64,000 nt of DNA. Source: Brachynemurus nebulosus (Eukaryota; Arthropoda; Insecta; Neuroptera; Myrmeleontidae). Position 1 is the first letter of the stretch. Each line of letters opens with the position of its first letter. Made by a program: the position numbers and the translations under genes. Location: assembly GCA_035578155.1 (NCBI GenBank), contig JAPWDM010000014.1, positions 7,242,001 through 7,306,000 of the forward strand, written 5' to 3'. Positions 1-11,930 of this stretch are shown piece after piece. Under the pieces are notes generated by a model. It worked only from the letters and a program-made list of their open reading frames with translations, made no database searches and was not told the DNA's origin.

Positions 1-178
1 TACCTGAGTGGTATTGATATTGGAGTAGCATTGGAACGGGAGCGAACCGTGACTGATATCGGACCGATATCAGAGCGATGATGTGAATACACTCATTGTT
101 TATTGTGTAAGAATATTATATCGAACCGGGAGCGGAGTGATATCGTAGTGAGAGCGGAGCGTTAATGTAAATCGGGCC
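1..178. mobile_element. Harbinger-like MITE, copy A (other end lies outside the window)
   Basis: Almost identical to the right part of the element at 796-1255. It ends in ATCGGGCC followed by TAA, the same terminus and 3-bp target duplication type seen in the other two copies (796-1255 and 3739-4522). It holds many GGAGCG/GATATC-rich subterminal motifs and no coding potential. The PIF/Harbinger assignment rests only on the TWA target and the terminus. Confidence 0.7.
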
Positions 179-261
179 TAATGGGGAAAAAATTCATTCC
201 TGCTATTAGAATGCTGGCATTTAGTTAAAAAATTAGTCGAAAAAATGTTATAAAATGTGAA

Positions 262-529
262 AATCAATTTGTTTGTTTTCTTTCACGCGTCAACCATTTA
301 CACCATCAACGTCAAAACTTTGCACAGAGATAACTTGGAGGATAGAGAATGCTAGAGACTACTTTTTGCTCGGGAAAAATAATTTACCTTTGCGAGAAAA
401 TTCTCTAGAAAAAAAAATAGCAGTTCTCAATAGTGACACAATAGAAATATACCCCATACACCCCATACATTATTAACCTGATGTCATAATTTTAAACACG
501 GCGTGGGCGAAGTCGCGGGTAAAAGCTAG
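262..529 (+). mobile_element. possible Helitron-like non-autonomous element, 3' end
   Basis: The block ends in a GC-rich short hairpin (GGCGAAGTCGCGGG) followed by AAAAG and CTAG next to T, which fits the Helitron 3' signature (hairpin, then CTRR, inserted next to T). The segment with 'tttgcacagagataacttgg' recurs at about 60155-60190. The 5' boundary is not clear. No protein is encoded. Confidence 0.45.
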
Positions 530-795
530 TTTATCATAACTTCAGAAAACTTGCGTCCTTTACAGTTTTATTTTTATCCTAAATGAAGAAAGTGAATATG
601 TGTAAGTGTACAGTTGTTTTACTAGAAGTAAAAAAAATGGATTAAAAGCAAAAAAAAAAATAAATTAAGTAAAGAAATAGTTTTCCAAAGCAACCTTTTT
701 TTTTAAAAATGAACTAAAATGTACAGAATAACTTTCGAGTGAAGTTTGAAACAATGTGTAACATAATTTATAAAATCTTGAGACGTTATTATTAA
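530..795. other. AT-rich spacer, no feature seen
   Basis: Simple A- and T-rich sequence with homopolymer runs. No ORF, inverted repeat or recognisable repeat boundary was found. Confidence 0.5.
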
Positions 796-1255
796 GGCCC
801 GATTTACATTATCACTCCACTCTCACTCCGATATCATTACGCTCCCGATTCGATATAATCTTGTTGTGTTCACATTACAGTGCTGATATCATGCTGGTAC
901 CCATTCGTTCTCTATTCACATTATAATGCCATTCTGGGTACACTCCTAGCTCGGTCTGAGTTCGATACAAATATATTTTCATAACAACTGAATGCAAGCG
1001 GAGTGGAGTGGAATCAAAAAAGTGTTTACACTATAGGTACAAGCCATAACAAGTCTGATATCGCTCCAATAAAATATTACCTGAGTGGTATTGATATTGG
1101 AGTGGCATTGAAACGGGAGCGAACCGCGACTGATATCGGGCCGATATCAGAGCGATGATGTGAATACACTCATTGTTTATTGTGTAAGAATATTTTATCG
1201 AACCTGAAGCGGAGCGATATCGGAGTGAGAACAGAGCGTTAATGTAAATCGGACC
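796..1255. mobile_element. Harbinger-like MITE, copy B (complete, 460 bp)
   Basis: Terminal inverted repeats start GGCCCGATTTACATTA on the left and end TAATGTAAATCGGACC on the right. The element is flanked by TAA (793-795 and 1256-1258), a 3-bp TWA duplication typical of PIF/Harbinger transposons. Its right 180 bp nearly equals 1-178. Internal GGAGCG and GATATC motifs are repeated in both orientations. It is non-coding. Confidence 0.8.
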
Positions 1256-2890
1256 TAATTATTTTTGTTTCAGATGTCAGTAGCTACTTTACTCCTCAGT
1301 AGTTACCAAACTTGGTTAAACGCCTCAGGCTTTTATAAATTATGTTGCACATTGCTTCAAACTTCATTCAAAAGTTATTTTATACATTTTAGTTCACTTT
1401 TAAATAAAAGCTTGCTTTAAAAAACTATTTTTTACTACATTTATTTTACACTTTTTAGTCAAATCACAATCAATTTAGCAAGTCTTATAAACTAAATATG
1501 AATATAACTATGAAAACTAGGAAAACTAAAAATTACTTTAACTTATAAAAAGTCTTATAACTTATAAAAATTACTTTAACTTATAAAAGTCTTATAACCA
1601 TGAAAACTAAAAATTACAATGTAAAATCACGGGGCAATATTTGACAGTTCGAAATGTCAAAAATTTACATAAGATTCAAAATCAACAATTATTCTAGTTT
1701 TGAGGGAATTTAGGACAAAACTTATTATGCAATATTGAATTGTTATCCAAATCATACACATACGCAAAATTTTAAAGCTCCATAGCTCAATTATAAGTTG
1801 CCTTTTAATTGCCAGGTTTGAACTAAACAAACATACTAACACTGCAAGTTAAATAAAAGCTTTAAAAAAAAAATATTACAAATTCATAGTGACCTATAGT
1901 TCATAAATACATACTATGAATGAAAACATTAAAAATTTATTAAATAATAAATATGTAATTTCCTTCTCTAGAAAATTATGCAAATATTTTCACTTTTAAA
2001 TCACCTACTACAGAGGAAAAGAAAATTGTAAATTATAACAAAATAATAACTGCACATAAGTTATTTTTTCACTTGATAATCATCTTTCCTCATAAAATTT
2101 ACAACTCCTATAATTACGTAGCGTATATATTACGATGATGAAGTATTAAAATCAGAGTTTATTATTTCCATAAAATATGAAATTTTTCAAATAGAAATTT
2201 GCTTATCATCTACAAAAACAAAAATTATAAAATTTCTTTTATATTTATTTATTATTATTAAAATGTCAATAAAGGTCAACTAATGTTTTTTCTTTCTTTT
2301 TGATGCTTATGCTTTTTTCATTTACTGGATTTCCGCATTTCTTGTTTGGTTTATTATATTTTTTTTTTTTTTAAATTTTAAAGTTAATTTTACAATTACA
2401 GTTGCTGTGTGATCAAAAAAGATGATACTGCATAATATAAATTTTTTAAATAAATAAATTAGAAGTTGATTATTTATTAATTCGTTAGAAAGTTGATTTA
2501 CGAATTAAAATTTTGTTGTTTTATGACGTTGATATGTATAAGTAGGTAATTTAAAGTGAAATTTCACTAGGGAATATTTTTGTTTTTGAAAATGCAATCG
2601 AAATTTTTACAAATTTACGTGTTTCCGACGAAAATAAATAGCAATTCCATATACATATTAATGGTTCCGTAGGTGCAACCTGCGGGCGAAATGTGGCCCG
2701 TAAACTCCAAAAAGGCGGTTTATGATGCCAAATCATCTGAAATTCCAAACTCGTAAAGATTATTTACCGGATTTTTTCAAAGAAAAAGCAATGGCTAATC
2801 CTTGTAGAGAATTTATTGGAGTGTTTAAAACACACCTTCAATTTTCTGTGTGATCATTGGTTGTTGAGATATCGATGGTTAAAGACGAAA
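1256..2890. other. AT-rich intron DNA, no gene seen
   Basis: Mostly low-complexity A/T sequence with small local repeats (for example 'cttataaaaattactttaac' twice near 1540-1600). A short GC-richer island at 2660-2740 looks like a worn repeat fragment but has no partner in the window. The short ORFs here resemble no protein I know. Confidence 0.45.
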
Positions 2891-2894
2891 TGAT

Positions 2895-3225
2895 CCTTTT
2901 CCATTCAAATTCCGATATCTCAGCGAGAAGTGGTCGTATAAAGGTCTAAAAAAAAGCAAATTAAAGCTGAATGAACAAGTTATCCCGTCCATATGGTGGT
3001 TAAGTCGGAAAATTTTTTTCCAAGTCCATGGACCAAAAAAAGAAACCGAAAAAATTTCGAAAATTTTTTTTTTCAGTGTATTTATTAGGATTGAACGATA
3101 CACGTTGCTTTGAAAAATTTTTTTGTCGCAAGGCCTCAAAACTAGAAACTTTCAGCTTTAAATTGCTTTGCTTACGACTTCAATACGACCATTTTTCACA
3201 AAGATACAGCCATTCGAAAAATCGC
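2895..3225. repeat. diverged inverted repeat pair
   Basis: 2895-2995 and the reverse complement of about 3125-3225 share an order of words: CCATTC, a GATATCTC/GTATCTTT block, TGGTCGTAT, then AAATTAAAGCTGAA. Probably the worn arms of an old DNA transposon or of two opposed repeat copies. The centre is T-rich low complexity. Confidence 0.4.
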
Positions 3226-3738
3226 TAAAATTTTTTTTTTTTTTTTTGGTCCTATAATTTTTTCCGCTAGTGTATGTATTTCAAATTCGACATAATTTTA
3301 ATTTTATATTTCATATTAATCGTAGGCAAAGTATAGTACGTAACTCGATTGTGAGGCATATTATACACTCGCGCAATTACGTACTGGCTGCTGTGCGGCT
3401 CTTGCATAACTTTTTTGCTCGTGTTCAATATGCAACTTACACGTTTACAACCTCAATTAGGTACGTAATATACTTCATGAAACTAACAAGTTCAAGTCAA
3501 AATTATTCAAAAATTTTAGCCAGCTTACAGAAAACACAATTATGTAGGCCCTTTGGAGAGACACACAAAACCACTGTTCCACAAGATGTTTATTTAGTTC
3601 GATTAGTTGAATGATATATTCATGTACAGTTCACACCAGTAAAGTTTGCTAACTATGTCATTCCATCTTTTAAATTATAATTTTCACTTTAATCAAAATA
3701 ACAGCTAGTTAACAGATGTACTGTCTGTTCACCCGTTA

Positions 3739-4522
3739 GGCCCGATCCACATTAACGCTCCGCTCTCGGTAAGATATAGCTACGCTCCCGATTCGGTAAA
3801 ATATTCTTACACAAGTAACAATGAATGTATTCACACCATCGCTCCGATACCGCTCCAATATCAGTCGCGGTCCAGTCCCGCTCCAGTACCGCTCCAATAC
3901 CTATACCACTCAGGTAATATTTTATCGAAGCGTTATTGGAGCGATACCAGACTTGTATCGAAAGTGTGACACTCTTTTAACTCTTTAGCGGATTGTCAAT
4001 TTTTTTTAAACTGACAAAAAAATACCATCCAAGTTAACCACCTTATAGATTACTTTGCTGAAAAGGTTTGATTCTAAGATAAATAAAGCTTTCTATAATG
4101 TATTCTTTTTTTTATCCAAATAGGTGGCAGCACAAACAGTTACCGACATGAGAACGAGTGTCACTCGTCGTGTCCGCTAGTTGTTAGAATTATAAACCCG
4201 AGTGTGACTCGGGATATCCGCTAAAGTCGTTAATTCCACAACAGTCCGTTTCTCAGCCTTCTTCATTTATTTGAAATTTATTGTATTAGGAAAACATGAT
4301 ACAACACAACGACGCGACGTCTTGCCAATACATTATGATACATGTATAACTAATTGATATGTAGATATGTATTCTGATATGATGTTCTCCTAATACAATG
4401 GTTTTTAAAATACGGAAAAAGATTTACAGTACCAGCACTGTAATGAGAACACAACAAAATCATATCGGAACGAGACCGGACCGGGAGCGTATCGATGTCG
4501 GCACTATAGTGTACATCGGGCC
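3739..4522. mobile_element. Harbinger-like MITE, copy C (784 bp, carries a nested insertion)
   Basis: Same family as 1-178 and 796-1255. Termini are GGCCCGATCCACATTA and the inverse ending ATCGGGCC, flanked by TTA (3736-3738 and 4523-4525). It is longer than copy B partly because a second MITE (3981-4229) has inserted into it. Non-coding. Confidence 0.8.
3981..4229. mobile_element. piggyBac-like MITE nested in the Harbinger-like MITE
   Basis: Bounded by TTAA on both sides (3977-3980 and 4230-4233), with short inverted ends CTCTTTAGCGGAT and ATCCGCTAAAGTCG. TTAA is the piggyBac target duplication. Inside, GAGTGTCACTCGTC and CCCGAGTGTGACTCGGG are two related hairpins near the right end. About 249 bp, non-coding. 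Confidence 0.6.
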
Positions 4523-4885
4523 TTAATTATATGCTGTCCTACTCTACGCCTTTCTATAATTATTTTTTACAAATTTCGATGGTGCGAATTGTACTAATTA
4601 AGGATACTTGATACACACCTACCCACCAACTTGATTTACTATATATCGTACAAAGACGACTGCATAGACATTAATCATCAATTGAGAATTTGTATACAAT
4701 GAGAAACATGGCATTTAACTTAGCACAAAAGGGAACGTTCGATTTGAACGATGTAGGTACACCAACCCTGTTTTGATTAGACATTGATTAGTATAACTAA
4801 TCCCGACCTAATTACTTATGTAATCATTGATTCACTTAATAAACGAATGAATAGAGAGATATAAGTAAGAGTAACAGCACACTAA

Positions 4886-5572
4886 CGGCCGGTTTTACAT
4901 TCATAATTTTAAAGGTTCTTTAACTAAAGCTACCTTTAATTGAAAGTCGACTTTATTTTTAGCATTGTTTTACAATGATCAGGTCTGCTTACTTTTGTTA
5001 AAGGACTTTTAAGTGTTGCATGGATAAAACGAACTATGAAAAAATAACTATAGAAACGAAAATATCAACATGACTGAATTTCAAAAAATACGCATTTCAC
5101 TCATTTCGCTACTGCCAGTGAGATTGGAATAGGGAACTACATTATTTCTTTTTAAAAGAAATTTATCATAAATACAATGAATCATAAAAGAAATCGCGGG
5201 TAACCCAGAAATCGTTCAGCCAGTTTAACCCAAAAGGAATGTTTGATATTAAACCAAGACGTAAAAATAATCAAAAATATTATTGAAAATAAGCAAAAAA
5301 ATAAAATTTTTATTTTATTCATTTAAGGTACGAATATTTTATAGAAAAATTATGCTTATAAACAAAATTCAATGATAATAATCAGCAATAACAAATATGT
5401 TAAAGCCGACTTTAAGCAGTAAAAGTCGAGATAATTCTTACTTTAGTTTAAAGTCGACTTTTATACCAACGGAGCTTTAAATTTGATTGTAAAACATTAC
5501 CAAAAATAAAATCAGTTTTAAAGTTGGCTTTAGTGTTAAAGTCGGCTTTAAATGTGAATGTAAAACCGGCTG
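4886..5572. mobile_element. MITE with CGGCCGGTTTTACATTCA ends (687 bp)
   Basis: Left end CGGCCGGTTTTACATTCA, right end its near-perfect inverse TGAATGTAAAACCGGCTG, flanked by TAA (4883-4885 and 5573-5575). Subterminal AAAGTCGACTTT/AAAGTCGGCTTT motifs are repeated in both halves. The TWA duplication suggests a Harbinger-type origin. Non-coding. Confidence 0.7.
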
Positions 5573-5740
5573 TAACAACTTTTAGTTGTACAACTATTTA
5601 GTCGTTCAAGTAATATGAATAGGTTACTGCACAATATTCCACTAGGAATCAGTGCATGGGCTGACAGGACCCCCCCCCCACCCGTAGGAAGAAGAAGAAT
5701 ATGAATAGGACTAATAGGAGTAAATTGAGTCGTGCATATA

Positions 5741-6646
5741 AAGGGTGTCCCAAAATTAACGCAAGATTTAAATTTGTCACCATTCGTGCAGTAAAGTGTT
5801 GACAATCCTATTAAAAAAACCGTTTGATAGTTGATTGTTTAGGGTTAGTAAAAATGGAGCGTTACACGATAGAACGCACAGCGAAGAGAGTTGGTTGAAT
5901 TGATTATTGAACAACAACAAGTGGATGCCGATTTTCGAACAAAATCATTTTCAGCGATGAAGCACATTTTCACCTTGATGTCTTTGTTAATCGTCAAAAT
6001 TGTCGCATTTGGGGTTTTGTCGAAAAAAAAATGCATCCTCAACCTCCTGTTTGGTGCGGATTTTGGGCTCGAGGTATCATTGGACCATACTTTTTTGAAA
6101 ATGAAGCTGCTCAAGCAGTGACTGGTGATAGATATCGCGACATGATAAGATAGTTCTTCCTACCTAAATTGAATGACACTGATGTGAACGACATGTGGTT
6201 TTAACAAGACGGTGCCACATATCATGCAACGCATGAAACAATTCAATTACTGCATGAGACATTTCCTGGCCGTGTACACCCTCGTTTTGGTGATAAAAAT
6301 TTTCCCCCTAGTTCGTGTGATTTAACACCATTAGATTTCTTTTTATGGGACTATTTGAAATCAAAGGTCTATGCCAACAAGCCCGCAAGCACCCATGCAT
6401 TAAAGGAGGAAATTCAACGCTGCATCAACGAAATTCAACCACATTTATGCGAAACGTTCATGGAAAATTTCGACAAAAGAGTGTGTATGTGCCAGCAAAG
6501 TCATGGAGGTCATTTATCCGATGTGTTATTCCATACATAACCCTATCCTGTGTACTTTACGATTCAATAAAAAAATAACAAATTAAAGAACAAAAATTGT
6601 GTTTTTTATTTAACTCAAATCTTAAGTTAATTTTGGGACACCTTTT
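5741..6646 (+). mobile_element. Tc1/mariner-superfamily element, internally deleted (about 0.9 kb)
   Basis: Inverted ends AAGGGTGTCCCAAAATTAAC (left) and GTTAATTTTGGGACACCTTT (right) flanked by TATA, so a TA target. The interior holds a decayed transposase in plus orientation (see 5931-6537). A full element of this kind is about 1.3 kb, so the N-terminal DNA-binding part is largely missing. Confidence 0.85.
5931..6537 (+). pseudogene. Tc1/mariner-type (DDE_3) transposase remnant
   Basis: The reading frame that starts near 5938 gives a catalytic-core signature. 'FSDEAHFHLD' at about 5948 holds the first catalytic Asp. 'DGATYHATH' at about 6210 holds the second. 'CDLTPLDFFLWDYLKSK' at about 6318-6368 holds the third acidic site and the family's conserved block. 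The C-terminus keeps 'GGHLSDVLFHT' before a stop at 6538. The frame is broken by in-frame stops at about 6151 (TAG) and 6202 (TAA), and the N-terminal helix-turn-helix region is absent, so it cannot be active. The ends of the host element match a mariner-like layout. Certainty is high for the superfamily and low for the subfamily. Confidence 0.85.
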
Positions 6647-7569
6647 ATATAACGATCCAATTAAAAAGTCGACAAGCCCGATTAAAACATCACCAAACAT
6701 CATCGCAGCGGTTCAAATCATAATAAATACAAAAATTTGGCTTTACCCAACTTTAACTAAACTATCGTTTGATTCAAATTTGTAAGGGTGTGGTTGCTCT
6801 AGACGTGTCTTTAGGCAATACATTTCGTAAATTTATTCCACAGGCTCACTGAGACGCACATCTCACGCCTGAATTACCAGGCATCTGACGATCTAAACGA
6901 CTCCATAGAATTTTTAAGGAACCATAACCCGGAAGAAATTTTAATGAAAATTAGAAAGAATTTTTCGGAATTGTTCAGGAAATGCGACTTACTTTTCGGT
7001 TGTGACTTTTCTCTTGTCTTTATAGTTCGGATTTTATCAAAAATGGGGAAAAAAACAGTACGAAAAACCTATGAGTAGTTTCAAATTTCATATATATAAC
7101 AGTAAAATTACAATTTTTGAAGGACAGTATGAAAAACCTTTGAGTAGTTTCAAATTTCATATTTACAACAGTAAAATTAGAATTTTTGAAGGTCTAGAAA
7201 AATTTTGTACACGCCATGACGTCATTATGTTCTATTTTTTACTCTTTGCACAGACTGATGGTTACAGAAATGAAATGAAATGGATTTTTTGATGAAATTT
7301 GAGTAATTTAAGTGTGGAATTTTTATTTTGACTGTCAAAATAGTTGGCCAAATTCGTTGAATGCAGTACTTCGATAAAGTATGCGTTTGAAAAATAAACA
7401 CAGATATTGAAAAGTTGGAAGGGAAATAGATATCCTAAATAAAATTATATATCAATTAACAGAAATTTTAAAATAAATCGCCAATAGTTTCTAGCTCAGT
7501 TTTTTTGGATATTGAATTTTCTTTTATGGGACGTATAAATGATTTTGGACTTTAATTTCGGCGAAAAGG
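6647..7569. other. AT-rich spacer with one local tandem duplication
   Basis: Apart from the 69-bp duplication at 7061-7198 there is no supported feature. Short ORFs do not resemble known proteins. Confidence 0.45.
7061..7198 (+). repeat. tandem duplication, two 69-bp units
   Basis: The unit beginning GAAAAACCT and ending TTTTTGAAGG is present twice with a period of 69 bp and about 90% identity by eye. Because 69 is a multiple of three, an open frame runs through both copies (a 23-residue repeat). There is no other sign that it is coding. Confidence 0.75.
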
Positions 7570-7789
7570 TACACGGAGAGAAAAATTCCTATAAAAATTA
7601 CTGTGCTCAGTACTACAATCGACGTGTAACAGGCGAACATATTCAATTTTGTACGGTAAAATTATAAAAATTACAATAATATAACTATAATTTTTATAAT
7701 TTTACCGTACAAAATTGAATATGTTTGCCTGTTACACGTCGATTGCAGTATGAGCACAGTAATTTTTATAGGAATTTTCTCTCCGTGTA
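7570..7789. mobile_element. foldback MITE, near-perfect 220-bp palindrome, copy 1
   Basis: The left half beginning TACACGGAGAGAAAAATTCC is the reverse complement of the right half ending CTCTCCGTGTA, and the arms run almost to the centre (around 7680). Both halves contain CGACGTGTAACAGGCGAACA or its inverse. A second copy is at 18815-19034. It can fold into one long hairpin. Confidence 0.85.
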
Positions 7790-8031
7790 GAGGTACATAA
7801 CTTTTTCGTACATTTTTAGACATAAATCGAACAAAATTAGTGCAACTTGAAATTAAAAGAAAACAATTTTGAAATGTATAAACAAAAGTCTTTCATATGA
7901 CATCAAACGAGACCTGCTTATTACACTTTCAAATTTTGCCCCCCTAGTTTAGACCCTTTCTAAAGTAAATATTATTGAAATTCTCTCACCAGCAATATAT
8001 GTAAGAACCAAATTTGAATACCAGGACTAGA

Positions 8032-8045
8032 GGGGGGGGGGGGGG
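8032..8045 (+). repeat. G homopolymer run (14 G)
   Basis: Fourteen consecutive G in an otherwise very AT-rich stretch. A shorter C run lies at 5670-5679. Possible site of slippage or assembly error. Confidence 0.8.
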
Positions 8046-8102
8046 AACAGCTTCTATTAGAGTGCTGAATTTCATCAACTGTTACAGAGAAAATTAGCAG
8101 GG

Positions 8103-10350
8103 TAAAATTACTCGCAGTAATGACTGTTATATGTTACAAATATTTGAATGTGTAAATTATGACGTCCAAAATATTAGGTATAATTAATATCCAATTTGTT
8201 GCACTGTAACTGTTGCTTTTAAATTTGATTTTGTCTACCAATAATTCATTATTTCAAGACTCTTTAATTAAATTTACTTCTTTTTTCATAAAAAAGGGTA
8301 CCCTTTTAATCTCTTAGATATGAAACACTATGAAAAAGAAATCGTGTTTTATGAATTTGGTTAATTTTGAGTTGAACTCGTATTTATGTAACTGAAAATA
8401 CAACTCCTCCCTTCTATTCATAACCACTAAATATAACACTGAATAAATTATAATATTTCTGAGAATATTCAAAATGAAATCGTAGCGTTGCAACTTTTAT
8501 TTTCATACAATTTCAATGTACCTATGTATATAGTAAGCGAAATTTATTACTTAAAATACCTGTAGTTAAAAACTGAATGGCCGGATATAAACCGCTTTTG
8601 TCTATAATTATTTCTATTTAATCTTGACCTTAAGATCAAGTAAAATTTTTATATCAATTAAAAAAATTAATTGCGTCCCAAAAAAAAAATTTATGTGTAA
8701 CATGTACAGTGAGCGGCAAATTTACTGAATAGGTAAGTTTTAATTATAAAATTAAAGAAACAAGATAGTTTCAAAGTTATATTAGGTTGTTGCAAATAAA
8801 ACGTCGGATAATTTTCAACTATTGACAGTATCGAATATTTTATCTTAATACAGTATGTTCACACGATAGGCTTTCTAATATGCCCGATAGGTTTAATTTA
8901 ATGGAAACGTAGCTAGTGAAAGAACAGCCCAGCAACGTTTTTAAAACTTCCATTCTAAAGGAAGTATTTCAAATATAATAAGAAACATCCAACATTTCAT
9001 TTTCAGCAACCTAATAATATTACAATTCTTACCTGACTAGATAATTCTGTCACGTATGAAACATGTCGAAGGTTATAAAACCGTATAGCCTAAACAAATT
9101 CCCGGTAGAATCTTCTTTCTATCTCACTTAATTATTTCATTCTTGGTCTTTGTCTAGCACTCCAACCTTCATATTCATACTCGAAAACGGCGAGTAATTT
9201 GCGTATTTTTTAAAAACCATCTTAGTGTGTTTATTATTTCTTACTAAGCTCTTAATACATACTTTATTTTCAATAAAAATCACCGATAAAATTTCAGTTT
9301 TTAAAAAGACCGCCAAAACGATGCTTTCTGTCTCTTTCAAATCGTATGACGTTATTGGCTCTAAAACACTGAATCGGTAATGGTTTTACTTGTGACATTT
9401 GTGTTATTTTTAGAATTTAATTTTTTATCCAACTGCATTGTCTCCGTAAGATTCTCTGGAGGCACTGCCACAATGAAAGAAACACATGTATCGTAGGTTT
9501 CCCACACATACTTTAAAAGTTTTATAAAGATTGTATACTCACAATGTAGTTTTTCCACTTTTTATTTCAGTGAAGTAAAAATCAGCATTATTTTTAAAAA
9601 ATAAGCCTATCATTAATGCGTCTATTTTTGGCAAATTGTTACTATCAGCTTTAATAAAATTTTTATAACGGTTAAACAAGGTTGAGTGTAAACGATTAAA
9701 CACGTTTTAAATTGTCAAACAATTTAAAAAAAATTAATAATGAAAAATTTCTTTCATATTTACAAAAAAAAATTAAACAGTTTTTTTCCTAACTACAAAA
9801 TAATACAGCGAGCCTGTGACGTAAGCTGCTTTTGCTTGATGTTTTTTAGTACGTCATTTTTCACGTAAATTTTGTAATTTTATTTAATTAAAAATTTATA
9901 TTTTTGAATGAAATAACTTTAAGAAAATTATTTAAAAATCAAAATAGATATTTTTTCAACTACTGTGTCAAATACCCCATTAGAAGTTTCTATTTTACAT
10001 TTAATAAACTTAAAGAACACCACGACACAGATTAGAGTGGTAGGGGGCGGCATCAATTTTCAAACTTACAGCCAAAATATACAATTAATTAATCACTAAT
10101 TAGTAATACTTGATTTCATTCATTTTTTAATAACGAAAAAAGAAGAGTTGTTAAAACTAAACCTAATAAAAGAAGTAAATTTAATTAAAGAGTCTTGAAA
10201 TAATGAATTATTGGTAGACAAAATCAAATTTAAAAGCAACAGTTACAGTGCAACAAATTTGATATTAATTATACCTAATATTTTGGACGTCATAATTTAC
10301 ACATTCAAATATTTGTAACATATAACAGTCATTACTGCGAGTAATTTTAC
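8103..10350. mobile_element. DNA transposon with long (about 190 bp) terminal inverted repeats, 2.25 kb
   Basis: 8103-8290 (starting GTAAAATTACTCGCAGTAAT) is the reverse complement of about 10165-10350 (ending ATTACTGCGAGTAATTTTAC), nearly without mismatch. The 1.9 kb between the arms is AT-rich with no recognisable transposase, so it is a non-autonomous element or one with a fully decayed gene. The superfamily is unknown. Confidence 0.75.
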
Positions 10351-11020
10351 TAATTAATAATTATTAGATTTATAATTTTCATAATGCATTAGGGAGAAAG
10401 TTACATTGGTATATTCACAGACCAAATAAAATGTATCTACTATTTATACATAATTATTATATTGATATCGGTATAGTCCTCATCAGCAAAGTTTGTTCAA
10501 CATCGAACCTTTTTCTTCACTGCAATATAATAATTATCATTGTATTTCTTACTTAAGCTAGTACCTGGACATTCAACTTTTCGACGCAATAGTTTCAAAT
10601 TTTAATAGTATAAAGGGGAATACTATATTATCTGATTGTCCTTGTAATTTGAGAAAGATTGATGGCTTCTGAGTTAAGATAATTAGGGTTAAAGTTTGTA
10701 TCTACTCCATGTATTAGATCTCAAAATTCTGACTACGTACCCTTATTTTGTATTTAACAATATAATGATTCGACAGAATTCAGTAAAAAACTAGGGAAAG
10801 AAAGAAATAAGTTCTGAATATAAAGAAAAAATTGAATTATTTGTTGATCGTTTTGAATTGAAGATATCATCAGAGAAATTATAGTATTTTAATAAATACA
10901 CCAATTTCAAGCAACTGAACCGAAGCAGTCTGGCAACTCTGGATATTAAATAACTGGTTTATTCGAATTTATTGTTTAAACAATATTGAAAATTTATATA
11001 TTGAAAAATTTTTTGACTTT

Positions 11021-11132
11021 TCACCGCTTACGTAGGGAAAGCGGTGATAGATACATTAAAAACTTTTTTTGTAGAGAATCGAATTCTCTACAAAAAAAGT
11101 CCGCGAGAGCACCTGTCTATCTTGTACAGGTG
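11021..11132. repeat. cluster of three consecutive hairpins
   Basis: Three stem-loops follow one another. TCACCGC/GCGGTGA is at 11021-11047. A stem with 18-bp arms (ACTTTTTTTGTAGAGAAT and its inverse, 3-nt loop) is at 11062-11100. CACCTGT/ACAGGTG is at 11110-11132. There is no partner copy in the window and no assigned function. Confidence 0.6.
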
Positions 11133-11930
11133 AAAAAATAAAGCGCTCCAAACACATACGCATACCACTTAATATGTTTGTTGAGTAAATTAACAATGAT
11201 GTCAAAGCATTTATAATAAAAAACTTTGATAGTATAAGTATGTATACACAGGCTGTTTGAAAGTATGCATGTGCATGTTGGTATGAAAACTAGTACGTAT
11301 CAACATCTATCCACTAATACAGACAATAATGACATAAAGTAATTTTGGTTTGCAATTTTTTCTACTAGCATGTCACAAGGTAACTACCTTAAAGAGGTTT
11401 GGTTTCCACAATCTAATTTTTTATGTAATTCGTTAAAATATTGAAAATTTTGGTGCTTGTATAAGATTTTGTTTTTGAATTTTTTTCCAAATTGCCCAAA
11501 TTTTCCACAAAAGTATACGTAATTTTGTCATATACTATAATGTATTTGTTTCAGCAATAGGTTCACTAATCAATATATTATGATACTAAAGGGAATACTT
11601 TTTCTGAAGTCTAAAGTCGAGTTTTATTAATTTAAACTGTTTTTCATCAACTGGCAACCAAATCTCTACATAATTTACAAAAAAAGGAAAAATTTTGTGA
11701 AAAACATGCATCCATGGTCATTCAAAGATTTGAACAAATGAGGTACTCAGCAATGGGAGATGACCGTAGGGGTGGCCTAACAAAACCCAAATTTTGAATT
11801 TGGTTTCGTTCGAAAAATTATATTTTATCCATTTCTGGAGACACGAATACACAACTGATATCAGATAATGTTATCTCTTAAGTTAGCTGTGATAATTACT
11901 TTCGAATATATTTTTATCTGGTCCATTTAA

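Noticed and set aside
3270..3614. 114-codon plus-strand ORF
   Set aside because: Does not begin with ATG, has no recognisable domain, and lies in intron DNA; the length alone is not convincing.
4886..5572. Coding function for the AAAGTCGACTTT-rich region
   Set aside because: The motifs are subterminal repeats of a MITE with TAA duplication; no ORF.
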